This document shows positions 1 through 6,660 of a stretch of 19,222 nt of DNA, piece by piece. The notes under the pieces are model-generated. The model was not told the DNA's origin and ran no database searches. It saw only the letters and a list, made by a program, of their open reading frames with translations. The stretch is from assembly GCA_964616985.1 (NCBI GenBank), contig CAZTVF010000102.1:1-19222 (forward strand). Reading direction: 5' to 3'. Source of the stretch: CAZTVF01 sp964616985. Lineage in GTDB: Bacteria; Planctomycetota; Phycisphaerae; SM23-33. Made by a program: the position numbers and the translations under genes. The stretch's first letter is position 1. Each line of letters begins with the position of its first letter.

Positions 1-30
1 TCCAATGTCACTTGTTATTTATGCATCTCA

Positions 31-72
31 GATTTGAATCTGCGATTGCGGATTGAAGATCCGTATTCGCAG
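31..72. repeat. Weak heptamer array (ATTGCGG-like)
   Basis: Successive 7-bp units at 31-37, 38-44, 45-51, 52-58 and 59-65 read GATTTGA, ATCTGCG, ATTGCGG, ATTGAAG, ATCCGTA; the next unit is already degraded. They share an ATY core in a constant phase. It is the least regular of the short tandem repeats in the window and could be chance. It lies in the non-coding leader before the first gene. Confidence 0.35.
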
Positions 73-164
73 GCGGCTCACGGGGGGCAGGACTTGGCAA
101 TAACCCGCCAACATTGTCCAGTATTCATGTGAACATGACCGATGAACTGATGAAGGGAATCTGA

Positions 165-977
165 ATGCATCCACCCTCCCTCGGGGTTTGTGAATACGGC
201 AAGGTGGACAACCTTCCTGAGGCACCAATCTTCATAGCAACACGTTTCTTCCACATCATGTTCTTGCCCATTGTTCCGCTTGGGTCCGACGTCGTCGTCG
301 AGACCGCCGGTGGTGAGTGGAGAGGCGTCAGTATGCCGCTGTCCCACAAATCCGTCCTGGCGGCCTACATGAGAGCATGGCTGATCGTCTTACCGATGAT
401 CGTTGGCATACTTGGATTGCTCTTCTTCTTCGCCACCCATGATTCAGATGCAGACGGCAAGATGCTCGGAAAGATCATGTTGCCATTCTGGATGCTGGTA
501 CCCATCGGATTCCTATCCTACGCGAAGAGCTTCCGCTGCGCCTCCTCGCAACGAGCAGAGGAGATACGCAAGGCCTTGGCCGAAGCCTCACCGGAAGATC
601 GCGCTGCTTTGGACCCATATCTTCTAAGCGACGAGAAATCGACTTACTACGTCAAGATGTATGGGGTGCTGCTCCACGGACTTCGGCGTCATCCTGTGCG
701 CGGGCATGCGACATTGGTCTTACACCCAGGCTCTGCGGTCTTCGTCCCCCGTAGCCCAAACCCGACCCACGGAGACTTTGTCGCATCGACAGAAGCTCAC
801 AGGCTCTATTGCGATGAAGAACGGAGAATAGTGAACATGGCAGTTCCCGATGGGAGCTATGTCGTCTTTACCTTCTTCGACCCCAAACTGGTAGGCCGCC
901 TCAAGTCAATCTATGGCTCCAGATATGAGCGGGTCAATCTACCCACCCGCTCCTTCTTTAGTAAGATATTCGGGTGA
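165..977 (+). CDS. Hypothetical protein with two transmembrane segments
   Basis: This 270-residue protein has no enzyme family I recognise. The N-terminus (about residues 9-45) carries a YGKVD segment and a TRFFHI...PIVPLGS segment. Two hydrophobic helices follow at about 71-90 and 104-120, separated by a short acidic loop, which suggests an inner-membrane hairpin. A soluble C-terminal region of about 150 residues follows, ending in a basic tail. The ATG at 165 is preceded by AAGGGA at a normal distance, which supports the start. The stop overlaps the longest GTG-initiated form of the downstream acetyltransferase, so the two may be co-transcribed. The GC content is clearly lower than in the rest of the window, which suggests a different origin. 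I assign no function. Confidence 0.7.
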   Translation: MHPPSLGVCEYGKVDNLPEAPIFIATRFFHIMFLPIVPLGSDVVVETAGGEWRGVSMPLSHKSVLAAYMRAWLIVLPMIVGILGLLFFFATHDSDADGKMLGKIMLPFWMLVPIGFLSYAKSFRCASSQRAEEIRKALAEASPEDRAALDPYLLSDEKSTYYVKMYGVLLHGLRRHPVRGHATLVLHPGSAVFVPRSPNPTHGDFVASTEAHRLYCDEERRIVNMAVPDGSYVVFTFFDPKLVGRLKSIYGSRYERVNLPTRSFFSKIFG

Positions 978-991
978 AACTAGGCGATCCC

Positions 992-1480
992 ATGCATGCC
1001 AGCATCACTATTCGCGCCGCCGCCGCTGAGGATGTTCCTCACATCCTCGGTTTCATCAAGGAACTGGCGGAGTATGAACACCTCTCGCACATGGTGAAGG
1101 CGACTGAAGCGGACCTGCGGGAGGCGATGTTCGGCGATCGGCCGTATGCCGAGGCGGTCGTGGCCGAGTGGCGAGGCGAGCCGGCTGGCTTCGGCCTGTT
1201 CTTCCACAACTACTCGACATTCCTTGGCCGGCCGGGGGTCTATATCGAAGACGTGTACGTGCCCCCCGCCTTTCGCGGGCGCGGGCTGGGCAAGGCGATG
1301 CTCGCACGCATCGCGGCCATCGCGGTGGAGCGAGGCTGCAGCCGGGTCGAATGGTCCGTCCTCAAATGGAATGAGCCCTCAATCCGCTTCTATGAAAGTC
1401 TCGGCGCCGTCGCCCTTGATGATTGGCAGATGTACCGCCTGACCGGCGACGCCATCTCCACACTCGCCGGCTGGCGATAG
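992..1480 (+). CDS. GNAT-family N-acetyltransferase (diamine/SSAT-like)
   Basis: A 162-residue cytosolic acetyltransferase that should transfer acetyl from acetyl-CoA to an amine. The acetyl-CoA loop RGRGLGK is at residues 95-101, after the strand YIEDVYV (84-90). The C-terminal half has the EWSVLKWNEPSIRFYESLGA block (120-139), in which Tyr134 sits where spermidine/spermine-type N-acetyltransferases carry their general acid. The LAEYEHL segment (25-31) is also typical of that subgroup. I prefer the ATG at 992, which makes residue 1 the start of the first strand. A GTG at 974 overlapping the upstream stop codon would add six residues. The substrate is likely a polyamine or a lysine analogue, but this is inferred from the subgroup only. 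Confidence 0.85.
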   Translation: MHASITIRAAAAEDVPHILGFIKELAEYEHLSHMVKATEADLREAMFGDRPYAEAVVAEWRGEPAGFGLFFHNYSTFLGRPGVYIEDVYVPPAFRGRGLGKAMLARIAAIAVERGCSRVEWSVLKWNEPSIRFYESLGAVALDDWQMYRLTGDAISTLAGWR

Positions 1481-1524
1481 GCGGCCGCCGCCGTGTCATG
1501 CGGCCAAAAGCATGCCACGCGAAC

Positions 1525-1564
1525 CGACCAGCTTGCCAACCGATCAACCGATTCACCGATTCAC
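1525..1564. repeat. Octamer array, left of flavoprotein gene
   Basis: In-phase 8-bp units: CGACCAGC, TTGCCAAC, CGATCAAC, CGATTCAC, CGATTCAC. The last three match units of the array at 2288-2351, and the 17 bp at 1541-1557 recur exactly at 2336-2352. It is intergenic, lying just beyond the 3' end of the minus-strand flavoprotein gene. Confidence 0.75.
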
Positions 1565-1585
1565 CTTGTTCAGCCCACCCTACCT

Positions 1586-2161
1586 TTACGCCTTTGTCTT
1601 CTTCAGCACCCAGGCGAAGTTCTCGCCGAGGATCTTCATCGTGCGGAGACCTTCTTCGTCGTTGGCGAACTCGCCCTTCTCGCGGCCAAAGCCCATGTTC
1701 CAGTAGCACGAGCCGGGCACGACCATCTGGCTGATGAGGAAGAAGTGGTTCATGCTGTCGAAGGCGTGAATCTCGCCGCCGCGGCGGACGGCGACGATGC
1801 CCGCGCCCACCTTGCGGCGGAACATCTCGGCGTTGGCCTTGGCCACCAGCCCCGCCCGGTCGATCAGCGCCTTGAGCTCCGGCGTGATGTCGGCGAAGTA
1901 CGTCGGCGAGGCGAACAGGATGCCGTCGGCCGCCACCATCTTCTCGATGCACGCGTTGATCAGGTCCCCGTTCTGGATGCACCGCTGGTCCTTGCGGGTG
2001 AAGCACTGGTAGCACGCAATGCAGCCGCGAATGGCGTTGCCGCCCAGCTGCACAACCTCGGTCTCGATGCCCTCGGCCGCCATCGGCGCCAGGGCATGCT
2101 GGATCATCAGCGACGTGTTGCCATCTTTCCGCGGACTGCCGTTGAACGCCACGACCTTCAT
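1586..2161 (-). CDS. Iron-sulfur flavoprotein (NADPH-dependent FMN reductase family)
   Basis: A 191-residue flavodoxin-fold protein. The FMN phosphate loop FNGSPRKDGNT spans residues 6-16. Four cysteines at 47, 50, 53 and 61 give CX2CX2CX7C, the compact 4Fe-4S motif of the Isf (iron-sulfur flavoprotein) family known from methanogens and other anaerobes. The SPTYFADITPELKALIDR block (about 85-102) is the usual flavin-binding and dimer region. It should carry electrons between ferredoxin or NAD(P)H and an oxidant; in anaerobes such proteins are often linked to O2 or peroxide detoxification. The start is well supported by AAAGGAGA a few bases upstream of the ATG on the minus strand. The gene is opposite in strand to both neighbours and lies between two related octamer arrays. 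Partner and substrate are unknown. Confidence 0.88.
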   Translation of the reverse strand: MKVVAFNGSPRKDGNTSLMIQHALAPMAAEGIETEVVQLGGNAIRGCIACYQCFTRKDQRCIQNGDLINACIEKMVAADGILFASPTYFADITPELKALIDRAGLVAKANAEMFRRKVGAGIVAVRRGGEIHAFDSMNHFFLISQMVVPGSCYWNMGFGREKGEFANDEEGLRTMKILGENFAWVLKKTKA

Positions 2162-2225
2162 GGGAATCTCCTTTGAGCGATACGTGGACTGTAGATCACA
2201 TGCGGCATCGCGTCAACCGGTTACG

Positions 2226-2265
2226 CAGTTAACCAGTTGACTAGTTAACTCGTTACCTGGTTAAC
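2226..2265. repeat. Octamer array (NNGTTAAC)
   Basis: Five consecutive 8-bp units: CAGTTAAC, CAGTTGAC, TAGTTAAC, TCGTTACC, TGGTTAAC. The core GTTAAC is itself a palindrome. An imperfect copy (CCGGTTAC) precedes it out of phase by one base. It lies upstream of the flavoprotein gene and before the second octamer array. Confidence 0.8.
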
Positions 2266-2287
2266 TCGAATGGACAAGCCCGCTCGT

Positions 2288-2351
2288 CGATTCCCTGATC
2301 AACTGATTCACTGACTCACTGATTCACTGATTCACCGATCAACCGATTCAC
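2288..2351. repeat. Octamer array (YGATTCAC)
   Basis: Eight in-phase 8-bp units: CGATTCCC, TGATCAAC, TGATTCAC, TGACTCAC, TGATTCAC, TGATTCAC, CGATCAAC, CGATTCAC. The final unit runs into the proposed -35 box of dus. No spacers of the CRISPR type are present. Confidence 0.88.
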
Positions 2352-2376
2352 CCCACCGGCCTTTTCCTGCTATACT
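2347..2376 (+). promoter_or_regulatory. Predicted sigma-70 promoter of dus
   Basis: TTCACC (2347-2352), an 18-bp spacer, then TATACT (2371-2376) with a TGC extended -10 directly before it. Only 9 nt separate the -10 from the ATG, so the transcript would have almost no leader. The -35 is formed partly by the last octamer of the adjacent repeat array. Confidence 0.6.
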
Positions 2377-2385
2377 CTTTCCCCT

Positions 2386-3414
2386 ATGACCTTTGAACTC
2401 AAGCCATTCCGTATAGGGCCGATCGAGGTGCCGCTGCCGGTGGTGCTGGCGCCGCTGGCGGGCTACAGCGACCTGCCCTATCGCATCATCTGCCGCCGCT
2501 TGGGCGCGAAGTATTGCGCGACCGAGATGATGCTCGACAAGATGGTGCTCATCATGGGCCGCCTGCACAACCGCATGATGGCCACGACGGAAGAGGACCA
2601 CCCCATCGCCGGCCAGCTCATCGGCAACACGCCCGACGAGATGGTCAAGGCCGCCGAGGAGCTCTGCCGCAAGGGCTTCGACGTGGTCGACCTCAATTTC
2701 GCCTGCCCCGTCCGCAAGGCCCTCTCCCGAAAGCGCGGCGGGTTCATGCTGACCCAGGTCGACCTGTGCGCCGAGATCCTCCGCGCGGTCGTCAAGGCCG
2801 TCGACCGGCCGGTCACGCTCAAGATCCGGCAGAAGTTCAAGAAAGCCCATGACACCGAGGCCTTCTTCGCCATCGCCGACGCCGCCTTCGCCGCGGGCAT
2901 CTCCTCGCTGTGCGTCCACGCCCGCAGCGTCGAAATCAAGTACGCCGGGCGGGCCGACTGGGACTTCCTGGCCGCCGTCAAGCAGCGGTACGCCGACAAG
3001 ACCATCATGGGCTCGGGCGACATCCTCCGCCCCCAGGCGGCCATCGACATGATCCAGCACACCGGCGTCGATGCCGTCGCCGTCGCGCGCGGCGGGCTGG
3101 GCAACCCGTGGTTCTTCCGCCAGGTGCAGGACCTGGCGGCCGGCCGCGAGATGTACCGCCCCACCATCGCCGAGCAGCGCGAGGTGATGGAACGCCATTT
3201 TGCCCACGCCATCGAACTCTACGGGCCGCTCAAGGGCCCCAAGATCATGCGGAAGTTCGGCATCAAGTACGCACGCATGCACCCCACGCCATCGAAGCTG
3301 CGCGTCGCGTTCGTCGCCGTGAAGCGGCCGCAGCAGTGGCAGGAAGTGTTGGACAAGTATTACACCGACGAGTACGAGAAAGGATCCCATGAGCGAACAG
3401 CCGAAACCGATTGA
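2386..3414 (+). CDS. dus: tRNA-dihydrouridine synthase
   Basis: A 342-residue FMN enzyme that reduces uridine to dihydrouridine in tRNA D-loops using NADPH. The N-terminal TIM barrel opens with VVLAPLAGYSDLPYR (about 19-33). The catalytic cysteine is Cys107 in LNFACP (103-108), matching the NxGCP signature with Ala in place of Gly. Lys146 in TLKIR and His178 in CVHARS correspond to the flavin and RNA contacts, and ARGGLGNPWFFRQ (234-246) is the phosphate-binding loop. After the Cys the family usually reads KKVxKxGxGSxLL; here it is RKALSRKRGGFML, a mild divergence. The helical C-terminus is the tRNA-binding domain. There is no clear Shine-Dalgarno, consistent with leaderless initiation. Its last 26 nt overlap the next gene. 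Confidence 0.93.
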   Translation: MTFELKPFRIGPIEVPLPVVLAPLAGYSDLPYRIICRRLGAKYCATEMMLDKMVLIMGRLHNRMMATTEEDHPIAGQLIGNTPDEMVKAAEELCRKGFDVVDLNFACPVRKALSRKRGGFMLTQVDLCAEILRAVVKAVDRPVTLKIRQKFKKAHDTEAFFAIADAAFAAGISSLCVHARSVEIKYAGRADWDFLAAVKQRYADKTIMGSGDILRPQAAIDMIQHTGVDAVAVARGGLGNPWFFRQVQDLAAGREMYRPTIAEQREVMERHFAHAIELYGPLKGPKIMRKFGIKYARMHPTPSKLRVAFVAVKRPQQWQEVLDKYYTDEYEKGSHERTAETD

Positions 3415-4024
3415 TACGCCGCCGTCCACCCCCTCGCTGGACTGGCGCGCGGTGGATTTCTCCAAGTACTGCAACACGTGGTGGACGCCCGGACGAAGCA
3501 TGTTCTGGATTTCGCTGTGGCGGCTGATCGGCTACCCGCTGATGCGCCACCTGCCCAACGAGACGTGGTTCGGCGGGTTCTTCAACTCGTTCAAGATCTG
3601 GCTGCTGAGGCGGTTCGGGGCCAAGATCGGCAAGGGCGTGGTGATCCGCCAGGTCGAGGTGTATTACCCCTGGAACCTGGAGATCGGCGACAACGTGTGG
3701 ATCGGCTACGAGGCGAACCTGTATTCGCTGGTGAAGATCCGCCTGGGCAACAACACGTGCGTCAGCCAGCGGGCCTTCCTGTGCACCGGCAGCCACGACG
3801 TCACCGACGCCGCCTTCGGGCTGATCGTGGGCGAGATCACGCTGAAGGACGCCGCGTGGGTGGCCGCCGGCGCATTCGTCGGCCCCGGCGTCACGCTGCA
3901 CGAGGGCGCCGTCGCCGCCGCATGCAGCGTAGTGGTCAAGGACCTGCCGGCGATGACGATCTGCGGCGGCAACCCCGCCAAGCCCATCAAGCCCCGCGTA
4001 ATTACCGAAAAGAAGAAGGCGTAG
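3389..4024 (+). CDS. WcaF-like hexapeptide-repeat O-acetyltransferase
   Basis: A 211-residue left-handed beta-helix acetyltransferase of the colanic-acid WcaF/maltose O-acetyltransferase type. Residues 20-75 form the aromatic, helical N-terminal region usual for WcaF relatives. Hexapeptide turns run from about 76 to 185 (for example AKIGKGVVI, LEIGDNVWIG, VKIRLGNNTCV and AFVGPGVTLHEGA). The catalytic His is His136 in CTGSHD. GGNPAKPIKPR (193-203) is the family's closing motif. It likely acetylates a sugar of an exopolysaccharide or glycan in the cytosol. AAAGGA lies 6 nt before the ATG, inside the end of dus, so the 26-nt overlap is real and suggests translational coupling. No glycosyltransferase cluster is visible nearby, so its glycan target is unknown. 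Confidence 0.88.
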   Translation: MSEQPKPIDTPPSTPSLDWRAVDFSKYCNTWWTPGRSMFWISLWRLIGYPLMRHLPNETWFGGFFNSFKIWLLRRFGAKIGKGVVIRQVEVYYPWNLEIGDNVWIGYEANLYSLVKIRLGNNTCVSQRAFLCTGSHDVTDAAFGLIVGEITLKDAAWVAAGAFVGPGVTLHEGAVAAACSVVVKDLPAMTICGGNPAKPIKPRVITEKKKA

Positions 4025-4052
4025 CGCGATACGTGCGAGGAAGGGAACTCGA

Positions 4053-6263
4053 ATGGATGCCGCCGAAGCCCGACTCTGCAGGGACACGCTGACCCTGCGA
4101 GACCTGTCGCGGTCGATGCCCGACCGCGGATACTGGGGCACCGCCCTGCGGTTCACACTGCAGTGCGACGCCCTGGCCGCCATGGACCCCTCCGGGCCGC
4201 TGGTCGTTCGCATGGCCAAGGCCTACGCCGCGATGCTGGCGCAGATCGAGGTGCTGATCGAGCCGCTGCACCGGCTGGCCGGCCACTTCGCGAAGGAAAA
4301 GGTCCAGGCCGACTGGTCCTTCCCCCCGGTCACCAAGGGCGACGCCTTCCGCCCCGCCTTCGCCTTCACGCCGGCCGTGCGGGCGGAGCTTGACGAGTTG
4401 GCCGCCGTGGGCATTCAGCCCGCCGGCGGCAGCGGTCCCTCCGGTCATCACAATCCCCACTACGAGGCCGCGCTGCGGCGCGGGCTTTCGGCACTGGCCG
4501 ATGAGGCCGACGCGGCCGCCGCCAAGCTGGGCGACCCCCAGCGGCAGGCTGCATCGCAGGCGATGGCCATCGCCCTGCGCGGAGTCATCCACTTCGCCCA
4601 CCGCCACGCCGAGCGGGCCGAAGAACTCGCCGTCTCGGCCGACGCGCCCCGCGCCGCACAGCTCCGCCGCATGGCCGAAAGCCTGCGCCGCGTCCCGGCC
4701 GCACCGCCCGCCACGTTCTTCGATGCCCTCCAGGGCCTCTGGCTGACCTACATGGCCGCGGGCATGAGCGAATGGCCCTCCTCGAATTCCTGGGGCTGCG
4801 TCGACCGCTACCTCTTCCCCTTCTACCAGGCTGACATCGCCGCCGGCACGCTCACGCGGGATGAGGCGAGGGAGCTGGTCGCGCACTTCCTGCTCAAGGC
4901 CGGCACGACGGCCGAAGGCCAAAGCCTCACTCTCGGCGGCGGGGCCGATGCCGCCAACGACCTGACGCGCCTCTTCCTGGAGGTGGTGGCCGAGCTTCGC
5001 ATGCCCGAGCCCGTGATCTCGTTCCGCATGGATGAGGCGGTCGCCGAGCCCACGCTGGAGGCGGCCGTCGCGGTGGCGGCGGCCGGGACGGGGCAGCCGA
5101 GCTTCTACGGCGACCGGATGTGCCGCGCAATGTTCACCACGCGCCGCGTGTGGGATGAAGACTTCGCCCGCCTGTCGCTGAACTCGTGCATGGGCGTGAT
5201 CGTCTCGGGCGCCGAGATCAGCGACATGTGGGCCAGCGTGACCGTGCTGCCGCTGGCGCTGGAACTGGCCATCTCGCGCGGTTGCACCGCCAATGGCAAG
5301 GTGGCCGCGTCGCTGGCGGCGCTGTGCCCGGCGCGGTACGACACGTTCGAGGACCTTTGGGGCGCGTATGAACGCATCACCGCCCACATGGTCGCTGTCG
5401 CAGCCCGGAAGTACCGCCAGGAGGTGGCGTACTTCGGCCGCTGGTGGCCCAACCCGATGCTGTCGGCCTTGCTGGACGACTGCGCCGCCCGCGGACTGGA
5501 CCGTTTCGAGGGCGGCCCGCGGTATCACTCCGCCATCATGGAGGCGTTCGGCTGGGCCAACACCAGCGACGCCTTCGTCGCCATCGAGGAACTCGTCTTC
5601 CGTCGCGGCGCCGTTGAACTGCCCGCGATGCTGGCGGCTGCACGCGAGGACTTCGCCGGGCGCGAGGACCTGCTCAACGACATCCGCCAGTGCCCGAAGT
5701 ACGGCAACAAGGACGCGCGGGCCGATGCGATGGCGCGCCGCGTGCTGGAGTCGTTCTGCACCGCGGTGGAGTCGCAGCGGCAGGCGGGAGACACCATCGA
5801 GTTCCTGCCCTCTCTGCACACGCTGTCGTCGCACGTCCATACCGGGCAGGGCATGGCGGCGACGCTCGACGGGCGGCGGCGCGGGGCCGCGCTGAACAAG
5901 CAGCTGGGCCCCAGCGTGTGGGCCGTACGCAACGGCCCCACCGGCGTGCTGGGCAGCGCGACGCACATGCCCATCGAGCGCCTTACCGGCGGGCAGGCGC
6001 TGGACATCTCCGTGCCGCACTCGATGCTGATCGACGCAGGCGGACGCGGGCGGTTCAAGGCCCTGCTCCGCGCGTACTTCGCCATGGGCGGCTCGCACCT
6101 GCAGGTCAACACCGCCAGCCCGGCCGAGCTTCGGGCCGCACAGGAGAAGCCCGCCGAGCATGGGGACCTGATCGTCCGCATCGGCGGCTACAGCACCTAC
6201 TTCAACCGCCTGAACCGCGCCTGCCAGGACGACCTGATCGCCCGCATCGAGGCCGGAGTCTAG
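4053..6263 (+). CDS. PFL-like glycyl radical enzyme of unknown substrate
   Basis: A 736-residue protein of the pyruvate formate-lyase/glycerol dehydratase superfamily. The C-terminal radical motif VRIGGYSTYF (708-717) puts the radical on Gly712. The probable thiyl Cys is Cys379 in LNSCMG (376-381); most dehydratase and choline-lyase members read CVE here, so the usual glutamate base is absent. Other family blocks are WPNPMLSALLDDC (465-477) with FEGGPRY (485-491), and DGRRRGAALN (606-615). It is about 50-100 residues shorter than typical members. GGAAGGGA precedes the ATG, 28 nt after the acetyltransferase stop, so it is likely in the same operon. No radical-SAM activase is encoded in the window. 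The motif set supports the superfamily firmly; the reaction (C-C or C-X cleavage, or addition) is open. Confidence 0.88.
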   Translation: MDAAEARLCRDTLTLRDLSRSMPDRGYWGTALRFTLQCDALAAMDPSGPLVVRMAKAYAAMLAQIEVLIEPLHRLAGHFAKEKVQADWSFPPVTKGDAFRPAFAFTPAVRAELDELAAVGIQPAGGSGPSGHHNPHYEAALRRGLSALADEADAAAAKLGDPQRQAASQAMAIALRGVIHFAHRHAERAEELAVSADAPRAAQLRRMAESLRRVPAAPPATFFDALQGLWLTYMAAGMSEWPSSNSWGCVDRYLFPFYQADIAAGTLTRDEARELVAHFLLKAGTTAEGQSLTLGGGADAANDLTRLFLEVVAELRMPEPVISFRMDEAVAEPTLEAAVAVAAAGTGQPSFYGDRMCRAMFTTRRVWDEDFARLSLNSCMGVIVSGAEISDMWASVTVLPLALELAISRGCTANGKVAASLAALCPARYDTFEDLWGAYERITAHMVAVAARKYRQEVAYFGRWWPNPMLSALLDDCAARGLDRFEGGPRYHSAIMEAFGWANTSDAFVAIEELVFRRGAVELPAMLAAAREDFAGREDLLNDIRQCPKYGNKDARADAMARRVLESFCTAVESQRQAGDTIEFLPSLHTLSSHVHTGQGMAATLDGRRRGAALNKQLGPSVWAVRNGPTGVLGSATHMPIERLTGGQALDISVPHSMLIDAGGRGRFKALLRAYFAMGGSHLQVNTASPAELRAAQEKPAEHGDLIVRIGGYSTYFNRLNRACQDDLIARIEAGV

Positions 6264-6660
6264 GCGGATACCCCGGACGAGCATGCTCGGTGCCACCCCC
6301 AAACTCGTTTGGGGGTGAGAACAACCACCGACTCCGCTGCATCAAAGCCCCGGCATGGTCACTTCAGCGATCTGCCTGCGGCAGGCAAGCCCTTTGCGCG
6401 GCCCCTCTCGACAGATATATCCGCGGACCCATCGGCTGAGTTGTTCCACCAACCGGTAGACGCCCTCCAACCCGATGTCGCCTTCGCACCCCCAAACAAG
6501 TTTGGGGGTGGCACCGTCTGGGCTGCACCGTGACGCTACGGCCAGCGGAAGTACCCCGGCCCCGAAGAGGCGGGGACGCATAGAGCGCCGGGTGGATCAC
6601 ACAGGTGGGATGGTGGGCAGCCCACCCTACCCCATGACTGGGAAGGCTGCACCGTGCGGG
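6264..6660. other. Non-coding intergenic stretch between GRE and MFS genes
   Basis: Roughly 400 bp where the 3' ends of two convergent genes meet. It contains the 229-bp inverted-repeat element (6288-6516). A 12-bp direct repeat GGCTGCACCGTG occurs at 6521-6532 and 6645-6656. A GGTGGG/CCCACC hairpin (6612-6626) lies just beyond the MFS stop and may end that transcript. I see no convincing gene; an open minus-strand frame across the element lacks a start context and family similarity. Confidence 0.6.
6288..6516. mobile_element. MITE-like 229-bp element with 30-bp terminal inverted repeats
   Basis: The left end (6288-6317) and the reverse complement of the right end (6487-6516) match at 29 of 30 bases, beginning CGGTGCCACCCCCAAAC. 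Each end is also a self-palindrome: CACCCCCAAAC, two bases, GTTTGGGGGTG. The interior (169 bp) has a 15-bp palindrome TGCCTGCGGCAGGCA at 6373-6387 and no transposase. No clear target-site duplication is visible outside the ends. The left hairpin could alternatively serve as a terminator for the GRE operon, although no T-run follows it. Confidence 0.6.

Noticed and set aside
2332..3501. Long minus-strand frame opposite dus
   Set aside because: Antisense shadow in GC-rich DNA; it also runs through the octamer array and the dus promoter.
4002..6302. 766-codon open frame on the minus strand opposite the GRE
   Set aside because: It is an antisense shadow of a high-GC gene. Its translation is Gly/Ala/Arg/His-rich with no domain, while the plus strand holds full GRE motifs.
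6342..6581. Small minus-strand ORF inside the 229-bp element
   Set aside because: No ribosome site or recognised family, and it crosses the terminal repeat; probably chance openness.
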